Assembly: GCF_002902905.1 (NCBI RefSeq)
Contig: NZ_CP026124.1
Coordinates: 2,914,001-2,978,000, forward strand
DNA from: Achromobacter sp. AONIH1
GTDB taxonomy: Bacteria > Pseudomonadota > Gammaproteobacteria > Burkholderiales > Burkholderiaceae_B
Length of the DNA: 64,000 nucleotides
Direction of reading: 5' to 3'
Each line of letters opens with the position of its first letter. Position 1 is the stretch's first letter. The notes under the pieces are model-generated. The model was not told the DNA's origin. It searched no databases and was given only the letters and a program-made list of their open reading frames with translations. Shown here one piece after another: positions 58,300 to 64,000 of this stretch. The position numbers and the translations under genes are program-made.

Positions 58300-58326
58300 A
58301 AACAAAAATGCGGGCCTGGGGCCCGC
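58300..58326 (-). terminator. Terminator-like hairpin in the maeB leader
   Basis: On the minus strand a 7-bp stem GCGGGCC/GGCCCGC with a 3-nt loop is followed by ATTTTTGTTT. It lies only about 46 bp upstream of the maeB start. It either ends aceE read-through or acts as an attenuator. The rest of the 374-bp gap up to 58628 shows no gene. Confidence 0.55.
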
Positions 58327-58585
58327 GTATTCTTTGGGGAAATGCCTGGGAACGTCCGTATTTCACCAGAAAGCGGGCGCGAGCGCTTGCTGCGCCGCAA
58401 CGAGCAGCGGATTCAGGGTGGACTTTGATCAAGCCGGCGCGTGATCGCGGCGGGAAATCCGCGCGGTTCGGGCTGCGGGCGGGCCGCGAAAGGAATGGGG
58501 GGCGACGAGAGGCGGTAATGCCGGCCTGGGACAAGTCCGACGGCGGACCTGGATCCGGGAACAGGTCGGTGGGGAATGGGCGGCG

Positions 58586-58622
58586 GGGAGGCGGCCTCGC
58601 CGCAATGGCGCGGCCGCCTCCC
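58586..58622 (-). terminator. Hairpin after aceE
   Basis: An 11-bp stem GGGAGGCGGCC/GGCCGCCTCCC encloses a 15-nt loop and starts 7 nt past the aceE stop on the minus strand. No T-run follows. Confidence 0.5.
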
Positions 58623-58628
58623 TGTGTT

Positions 58629-61328
58629 TCACTGCGCCCAGGGCGGCGTATGGCGCGTTGCCGCGCCCAGCCGCTCGCGCAGCGCCTGGACGTCGGCCGC
58701 GCGTCCCAGGCTGTCCAGCGCTTGCAGCACGATCCAGTCGCGGCCGACCTCGAAGAAGTCGCGCAGCTGCGCCCGCGTGTCGCTGCGGCCGAAACCGTCG
58801 GTGCCCAGCGTGCGGTAGGGCGCGGGCACCCAGGCGCGGATCTGTTCGGGCACGGCGCGCACGTAGTCGCTGGCGGCGATCACGGGGGCCTGGCTGTCGC
58901 CCAGGCAGGCCCGGACCCAGTCGGCATCCGGGGCCGCCGGCAGGCCCAGCAGGCGGGCGCGCTCGGCTTCGCGGCCGTCGCGCGCCAGTTCGGAATAGCT
59001 GGTCACGCTCCAGACCTCGGCGTCCACGCCGTATTCGTCGCGCAGGCGATCGGCCGCCAGTTCGGCCTCGCGCAGCATGGGGCCCGAGCCCAGCAGGCGC
59101 ACCTGGGCCTGGCCGCGCGCCGGGCGCAGCCGGTACAGGCCGCGCAGGATGCCCGCGCGCGCCGCCGGGTCCGCCGGCATGTCGGGCTGGGCCAGGTTCT
59201 CGTTGGTGACGGTCAGGTAGAAGAACTCGTCGTGCTGCTCGTCCAGCATGCGGCGCATGCCGTATTCCACGATCACGGCGACCTCGTAGGCGTAAGCCGG
59301 ATCGTAGGCGCGGCAGTTGGGCACGGTGGCCGCCGTCAGGTGGCTGGAGCCGTCCTGGTGCTGCAGGCCCTCGCCGCCCAGCGTGGTGCGGCCCGAGGTG
59401 GCGCCCACCAGGAAGCCGCGCGTGCGCTGGTCGGCTGCGGCCCAGATCAGGTCGCCGATGCGCTGGAAGCCAAACATCGAGTAATAGATATAGAACGGCA
59501 GCATGGGCAGGCCGTTCACCGAATAGCTGGTGCCGGCGGCGGTCCAGGACGAGATCGCGCCGGCCTCGGTGATGCCTTCCTCCAGGATCTGGCCGTCGCG
59601 CGCCTCGCGGTAATAGAGCACCGAGCCGATGTCCTCCGGCTCGTACAGCTGGCCCTGCGCCGAATAGATGCCGATCTGGCGGAACAGGTTGGCCATGCCG
59701 AAGGTGCGCGCCTCGTCGGCCACGATGGGCACGATGCGCGGGCCCACGGTCGCGTCCTTGAGCAGGGCGGTCAGCATGCGCACGATGGCCATGGTCGACG
59801 ACATTTCCTTGCCGTCTGCCTCCAGCGCGAAGCGGCCCCACTGCGCGACCTCGGGCGCGGGCAGGCGCGGCGACTGCGTGTTGCGACGGGGAATGTGGCC
59901 GCCCAGCGCCGCGCGCCGCGCCTGCAGGTGGCGGATCTCGGCGCTGTCGGGCGCCGGGCGGTAGAACTTCAGCGCCAGGCAGTCGGCGTCCGAGATCGGC
60001 AGCGCGAAGCGGTCGCGGAAGGCCAGCAGTGCTTCGTCGTCCAGCTTCTTCTGCTGGTGCGTGGTCATCTTGCCCTGGCCGGCCGTACCCATGCCGAAGC
60101 CCTTCTTGGTCTGCGCCAGGATGACGGTGGGCTGGCCCCGGTGGCGCGCCGCGCGATGGTAGGCGGCGTGGATCTTCACCATGTCGTGGCCGCCGCGGTG
60201 CAGGCGGTCGATGGCGTCGTCGGTCCAGTCGGCCACCAGCGCCGCCAGCTCGGGATTCTGGTTGAAGAAATGCGCGCGGTTGAAGGCGCCGTCATTGGCG
60301 GCGAAGGTCTGGAACTGGCCGTCCACTGTGTTGGCGAAGGCGCGCGCCAGCGCGCCGGTGGCGTCGCGCCGCAGGAGCGCGTCCCAGTCGCTGCCCCAGA
60401 CCAGCTTGATGACGTTCCAGCCGGCGCCGGCGTACAGCGTTTCCAGCTCATCGATGATGCGGCCGTTGCCGCGCACCGGGCCGTCCAGCCGTTGCAGGTT
60501 GCAGTTGACCACGAACACCAGGTTGTCGAGCTTCTCGCGCGCGGCCAGAGTCAGCGCGGCGATCGATTCGGGCTCGTCCATCTCGCCGTCGCCGAAGATG
60601 CCCCAGACCTTGCGCTCGCTGGCAGGGGCCAGCGAGCGGTGTTCCAGGTAGCGCATGAAGCGGGCCTGATAGATGGCGTTGATCGGGCCGATTCCCATCG
60701 AGCCGGTGGGAAACTGCCAGAAGTCCGGCATCAGCCACGGGTGCGGATAGGACGACAGGCCGCGCAGGCCGCGCGCCCGCGCCGTGATCTCCTGGCGGAA
60801 ATGCGCCAGGTCCTCGTCGTTCAGGAAGCCTTCCAGGTAGGCGCGCGCATAGACGCCCGGCGCGGAGTGCGGTTGCATGTAGACCAGGTCGCCGGGACCG
60901 TCCGGACCCTGCGCGCGGAAGAAATGATTGAAGCCCACCTCGAACAGGTCGGCGGCCGAGGCATAGCTGGCGATGTGGCCGCCCAGCTCGCCGTGCGCCT
61001 GGTTGGCCCGCACCACCATGGCCAGCGCGTTCCAGCGATTGATGCGGGCGATGCGCTCTTCCACCGCCAGGTTGCCGGGGAAGGGCGGCTCCTGGTCGGC
61101 CGGGATGGTGTTCAGATAGGCGCTGCGGGTCTGGCCGTTGGCGCGCAGCCCCAGCGACGCGGCGTGGGCCAGCAGATTCTCCAGCACGTAACCGGCGCGG
61201 CCAGGGCCGGCGCTCTGCGCCAGCGCCTGCAGGGCCTCGCGCCATTCGGCGGTTTCGGCGGGATCGGCGTCCTCGGTGGCGGCTTGCCGGAGGTCTTGCC
61301 CGGCGTTCGGATGGCTGGCGTCGCACAT
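58629..61328 (-). CDS. aceE: Pyruvate dehydrogenase E1 component (homodimeric AceE type)
   Basis: Protein of 899 aa from ATG 61328 (MCDASHPNAGQDL), with AGGAGA upstream. ATG 61358 is a possible alternative. The thiamine-diphosphate motif GDGEMDEPESIAALTLA...VVNCN and the E1 landmarks GHIASYASAADLFEVGFNHFFR, HDMVKIHAAYHRA and QKKLDDEALLAFRDRF match AceE. It would decarboxylate pyruvate or a related 2-oxo acid. No E2 (aceF) or E3 (lpd) lies beside it, and its neighbours are maeB and an OPT transporter. It may be a second, specialised E1, like the 2-oxobutyrate enzyme MdeB, rather than the housekeeping copy. Confidence 0.9.
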   Translation of the reverse strand: MCDASHPNAGQDLRQAATEDADPAETAEWREALQALAQSAGPGRAGYVLENLLAHAASLGLRANGQTRSAYLNTIPADQEPPFPGNLAVEERIARINRWNALAMVVRANQAHGELGGHIASYASAADLFEVGFNHFFRAQGPDGPGDLVYMQPHSAPGVYARAYLEGFLNDEDLAHFRQEITARARGLRGLSSYPHPWLMPDFWQFPTGSMGIGPINAIYQARFMRYLEHRSLAPASERKVWGIFGDGEMDEPESIAALTLAAREKLDNLVFVVNCNLQRLDGPVRGNGRIIDELETLYAGAGWNVIKLVWGSDWDALLRRDATGALARAFANTVDGQFQTFAANDGAFNRAHFFNQNPELAALVADWTDDAIDRLHRGGHDMVKIHAAYHRAARHRGQPTVILAQTKKGFGMGTAGQGKMTTHQQKKLDDEALLAFRDRFALPISDADCLALKFYRPAPDSAEIRHLQARRAALGGHIPRRNTQSPRLPAPEVAQWGRFALEADGKEMSSTMAIVRMLTALLKDATVGPRIVPIVADEARTFGMANLFRQIGIYSAQGQLYEPEDIGSVLYYREARDGQILEEGITEAGAISSWTAAGTSYSVNGLPMLPFYIYYSMFGFQRIGDLIWAAADQRTRGFLVGATSGRTTLGGEGLQHQDGSSHLTAATVPNCRAYDPAYAYEVAVIVEYGMRRMLDEQHDEFFYLTVTNENLAQPDMPADPAARAGILRGLYRLRPARGQAQVRLLGSGPMLREAELAADRLRDEYGVDAEVWSVTSYSELARDGREAERARLLGLPAAPDADWVRACLGDSQAPVIAASDYVRAVPEQIRAWVPAPYRTLGTDGFGRSDTRAQLRDFFEVGRDWIVLQALDSLGRAADVQALRERLGAATRHTPPWAQ

Positions 61329-61636
61329 GGTGAAATCGTCTCCTGTTATAGCGCTCATGCTAGACCCTGGCCTCCGGTATGAGTGTCCAAATTCCCGTGC
61401 GGTATCGTAGGGATTCAGCATAATCTTCCGCGATTTTTTTCGCTGGCGGCAGTTTCTGCCGTGCAATGCGTTTGATGTCGCGCGACCACTGGGCGGACGC
61501 GGGCAGGCTAGAATTCGCGGTTTGGCAAAAAAACCAACCGGCAAACCTACAGGGCGACATGCCCCTAAGGCCGGGCGCCGCGGCGCGGACCAGAAGTCCG
61601 ACACGCAGCCGCCCGGCCAGTGAAAAGGAGACTTCA
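61329..61636. promoter_or_regulatory. Divergent promoter region between aceE and OPT transporter
   Basis: This 308-bp gap holds a TAGAAT -10-like box (61509-61514) for the forward transporter, with no good -35. It also has an imperfect inverted repeat CGGTTTGG/CCAACCGG around an A7 run (near 61517-61540). On the minus strand TATGCT near 61420 is a weak aceE -10. No gene is supported. Confidence 0.35.
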
Positions 61637-63691
61637 ATGGCTCAACCCATCAGCGTCCCGGCAGACGTGACGCTGCCGGAACTGACGTTCCGCGGCGTCC
61701 TGCTGGGCGCACTGATCACCGTCATCTTCACGGCTTCGAACGTGTTTCTCGGGCTGAAGGTCGGCCTGACCTTCTCGTCCGCCATCCCGGCGGCCGTGAT
61801 CTCCATGTCCGTGCTGCGCCTGTTCAAGGACGCCAACATCCTTGAAAACAACATGGTGCAGACGCAGGCTTCGGCGGCGGGCACGCTGTCGTCCATCATC
61901 TTCATCCTGCCCGCCCTGGTCATGATGGGCTACTGGCAGGGCTTTCCGTTCTGGCAGACCCTGGGCATCTGCGCCGCCGGCGGCATGCTGGGCGTGATGT
62001 TCTCGATTCCGCTGCGCCACGTCATGGTGGTGCAGAGCGAGCTGCCCTATCCCGAGGGCGTGGCCGCGGCCGAGATTCTCCGGGTGGGCAGCGCCGAGCG
62101 CGCTCAGGAAGCGCAGGCCGACGCGGCGCCGGGCAAGGCGGCCAAGCCCGCCGCCACCGGCATGGCCGATATCGCGGCCGGCGGCGTGGTCGCCGCGGCG
62201 GTGAGCTTCGCCGCCAGCGGCCTGCGGGTGCTGGGCGAGAGCGTGAGCGGCTGGTTCGCGCTGGGCGGGGCGGTGTTCCGCCTGCCCATGGGCTTTTCGC
62301 TGGCGCTGCTGGGCGCCGGCTACCTGATCGGCATCGTGGCCGGCCTGGCCATGCTGACCGGTCTGGTGATCGCCTGGGGCATCGCCGTGCCGGTGTTGAC
62401 CTCCATGGGCGACCTGCCGACCGGCAAGACGCTGGCGCAGTACGCCACCGGCATCTGGTCTTCGCAGGTGCGCTTCATCGGCGCCGGCGTGATCGGCGTG
62501 GGCGCGATCTGGACCCTGGCCACGCTGTTCATGCCGATGGCGCGCGGCGTCAAGGCCTCGTTCTCGGCCCTGAGCAAGGCGGGCAAGGCCCGCGCCGGCC
62601 AGGCGCCGCGCACCGAGCGCGACCTGTCGGCGGGCTGGATCTCCCTCGTCACGCTGGTGCTGGTGGCCATCCTGGTCGTCACGTTCCAGGTCTTCCTGGC
62701 CGACGCGCCGCTGTCGGCGATGGCCGTCTGGAAGCTGGTCGCCTACGCCGTGCTGTTCGCCTTCGTCTTCGGCTTCCTGGTGGCGGCGGCCTGCGGCTAC
62801 ATGGCCGGTCTGGTGGGCACGTCGTCCAGCCCGATCTCGGGCGTGGGCATCGTCGCCATCGTGCTGGTCTCGCTGCTGATGCTGGTCCTGGGCGGCGAAC
62901 TGCTGGAAGCGAAGAACGGCGTGCAGATGACCATCGCGCTGGCGATCTTCAGCACCTCGGCGGTGGTGGCGGTGGCTTCGATCGCCAACGACAACCTGCA
63001 GGACCTGAAGACCGGCTGGCTGGTGGGCGCTACGCCCTGGCGCCAGCAGGTGGCGCTGCTGATCGGCTGCGTGCTCGGCGCCGCCGTGATCTCGCCGGTG
63101 CTGGAACTGCTGTACAACGCCTACGGTTTCGCCGACGCCATGCCGCGCGAAGGCATGGATCCGGGCCAGGCCCTGTCCGCGCCGCAGGCGACGCTGATGC
63201 TGGCGATCGCGCGCGGCATCTTCTCGCACCAGCTGAACTGGACCATGATCCTGATCGGCATGGCGGTGGGCGTGGGCCTGATCGCGGTCGACGCCATCAT
63301 GCAGCGCACCTGCCGCGTGGCGCGCATGCCGGTGCTGGCCGTGGGCATCGGCATCTACCTGCCGCCCACCGTCGCCGCGCCGCTGGTGGCGGGCGCCTTG
63401 CTGGCCTGGGCGCTGGAGCGCGCGCTGCGCCGCCGCGCCGCGGCCGCCGGCCAGCGTTATGACGACTACGCCGACGCCGCCAACCGGCGCGGCGTGCTGA
63501 TTGCCTCCGGCCTGATCGTGGGCGAGAGCCTGGTGGGCGTGCTGATGGCCGCCATCATCGGCGCTTCGGGCAGCGAAGCGCCGCTGGCCCTGGTCGGCGC
63601 GGACTTCGGCGTCACCGCCTCGTACCTGGGGCTGGCCGTGTTCGCGTTCGTGGCCGTGTTGTTCTGGCGCCGGGTGATGCGCCTGGCCTGA
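61637..63691 (+). CDS. OPT family oligopeptide transporter
   Basis: Protein of 684 aa from ATG 61637, with AAAAGGAG 7 nt upstream. It has about 14-16 membrane helices and the OPT features TFRGVLLGALITVIFTASNVFLGLKVG at the start and LPYPEGVAAAEILRVG after the fifth helix. MAGLVGTSSSPISGVGI and GIYLPPTVAAPLVAGALL lie further on. OPT proteins are proton-coupled importers of small peptides or metal chelates. This is the only secondary peptide transporter in the window, distinct from the GsiABCD system. It ends at a strong terminator. Confidence 0.93.
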   Translation: MAQPISVPADVTLPELTFRGVLLGALITVIFTASNVFLGLKVGLTFSSAIPAAVISMSVLRLFKDANILENNMVQTQASAAGTLSSIIFILPALVMMGYWQGFPFWQTLGICAAGGMLGVMFSIPLRHVMVVQSELPYPEGVAAAEILRVGSAERAQEAQADAAPGKAAKPAATGMADIAAGGVVAAAVSFAASGLRVLGESVSGWFALGGAVFRLPMGFSLALLGAGYLIGIVAGLAMLTGLVIAWGIAVPVLTSMGDLPTGKTLAQYATGIWSSQVRFIGAGVIGVGAIWTLATLFMPMARGVKASFSALSKAGKARAGQAPRTERDLSAGWISLVTLVLVAILVVTFQVFLADAPLSAMAVWKLVAYAVLFAFVFGFLVAAACGYMAGLVGTSSSPISGVGIVAIVLVSLLMLVLGGELLEAKNGVQMTIALAIFSTSAVVAVASIANDNLQDLKTGWLVGATPWRQQVALLIGCVLGAAVISPVLELLYNAYGFADAMPREGMDPGQALSAPQATLMLAIARGIFSHQLNWTMILIGMAVGVGLIAVDAIMQRTCRVARMPVLAVGIGIYLPPTVAAPLVAGALLAWALERALRRRAAAAGQRYDDYADAANRRGVLIASGLIVGESLVGVLMAAIIGASGSEAPLALVGADFGVTASYLGLAVFAFVAVLFWRRVMRLA

Positions 63692-63748
63692 GCGATTCCC
63701 GGATCGGCCCGCCGTCGGCAGACCGGCGGCGGGCGGCCATCCTGATGC

Positions 63749-63775
63749 CGGCCCGCGATCGCGGGCCGATTTTCT
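63749..63775 (+). terminator. Rho-independent terminator of the OPT gene
   Basis: A perfect 20-bp palindrome CGGCCCGCGATCGCGGGCCG (63749-63768) is followed by ATTTTCTT. It lies 57 bp past the stop of the transporter gene and just before the convergent partial gene. Confidence 0.85.
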
Positions 63776-63778
63776 TGT

Positions 63779-64000
63779 TCAATTCCCCGATTCGCGGGCC
63801 AGCTCGTCCAGCAGGCTGCCATAGGCCTGCACGGCCAGCTGGATGTCGTCGCAGGTGGTGGTTTCCAGCGGATTGTGGCTGATGCCGTGGTTCTGACCGC
63901 GCACGAACAGCATGGCCTGCGGCATGATTTCATGCAGCTTCATGGCGTCGTGGCCGGCGCCGCTGGCCATGCAATGCGGCGGCAGGCCCTGCGCGGCGAT
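63779..64000 (-). CDS. M20 family amidohydrolase/carbamoylase, C-terminal part (partial)
   Basis: The last 73 residues of a reverse-strand gene whose 5' part lies beyond the window. MASGAGHDAMKLHEIMPQAMLFVRGQNHGISHNPLETTTCDDI matches the C-terminal catalytic block of the M20 allantoate amidohydrolase / N-carbamoyl-L-amino-acid hydrolase family. SGAGHDA and the NGISHNP-like segment hold a metal-ligand His and substrate contacts. It is convergent with the OPT transporter. The exact substrate cannot be assigned from this fragment. Confidence 0.85.
   Translation of the reverse strand: MAAQGLPPHCMASGAGHDAMKLHEIMPQAMLFVRGQNHGISHNPLETTTCDDIQLAVQAYGSLLDELARESGN

Noticed and set aside
58284..61382. 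A 1032-codon forward frame opposite aceE
   Set aside because: It lies entirely over the clear AceE coding sequence in the opposite direction, has low-complexity composition and no ribosome site of note.

Overview
This 64-kb window is GC-rich chromosomal DNA from a betaproteobacterium, most likely Alcaligenaceae (Achromobacter or Bordetella). The evidence is a Bug-family (TctC) receptor, the sdhCDAB-sdhE-gltA order next to a GntR regulator and mdh, prpBCD, a homodimeric AceE, and short interspersed hairpin repeats with CCCCC/GGGGG cores. This is inferred from gene families and layout, not from a database search. Coding density is about 90 percent. I saw no rRNA, tRNA, CRISPR array, prophage or intact insertion sequence.

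1-11.4 kb: one forward locus for peptide import and breakdown. It holds a MurR/RpiR regulator, an isoaspartyl peptidase, the GsiABCD dipeptide/glutathione ABC importer, a DmpA-type P1 peptidase, an M55 D-aminopeptidase and a long aminopeptidase P. The enzymes suit peptides that ordinary peptidases handle poorly (beta-aspartyl, D-amino acid and Xaa-Pro bonds). 11.4-16.3 kb: a reverse Bug receptor plus DapA-family aldolase pair, divergent from a cytoplasmic molybdopterin S/N-oxide reductase of the BisC type.

16.4-31.0 kb: mostly housekeeping. Forward genes are pyrG, a DUF1330 gene, eno and ftsB. Reverse genes are a solitary TadE-like protein, hslO, a gamma-carbonic anhydrase, an acyl-CoA synthetase, an LpxH-like phosphoesterase, a site-2 protease, DUF2167 and RDD membrane proteins, a small hypothetical, a THUMP-type rRNA methyltransferase and hemJ. 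A 158-bp palindromic element bounded by CTAG, which looks like an IS481-type MITE, lies at the end of the site-2 protease gene.

31.1-42.6 kb: a central-carbon cluster. Methylcitrate-cycle genes prpB-prpC-prpD and mdh run in reverse. A GntR/HutC regulator, sdhCDAB, sdhE and gltA run forward. A symmetric array of four TCTTAT half-sites lies in the mdh/gntR divergent region, 4 bp upstream of a good mdh promoter. 42.6-50.2 kb: an AraC regulator, an amidase and a five-gene urea/short-chain-amide type ABC importer.

50.3-64 kb: an unknown membrane protein; a QseBC/PmrAB-like two-component system divergent from a MipA-family outer-membrane protein, with a PmrA-type box between them; a LysR regulator; a DUF2214 protein; maeB with a terminator-like hairpin just ahead of it; an AceE pyruvate dehydrogenase E1 with no E2/E3 nearby; an OPT-family oligopeptide transporter; and the end of an M20 amidohydrolase gene cut by the window edge.
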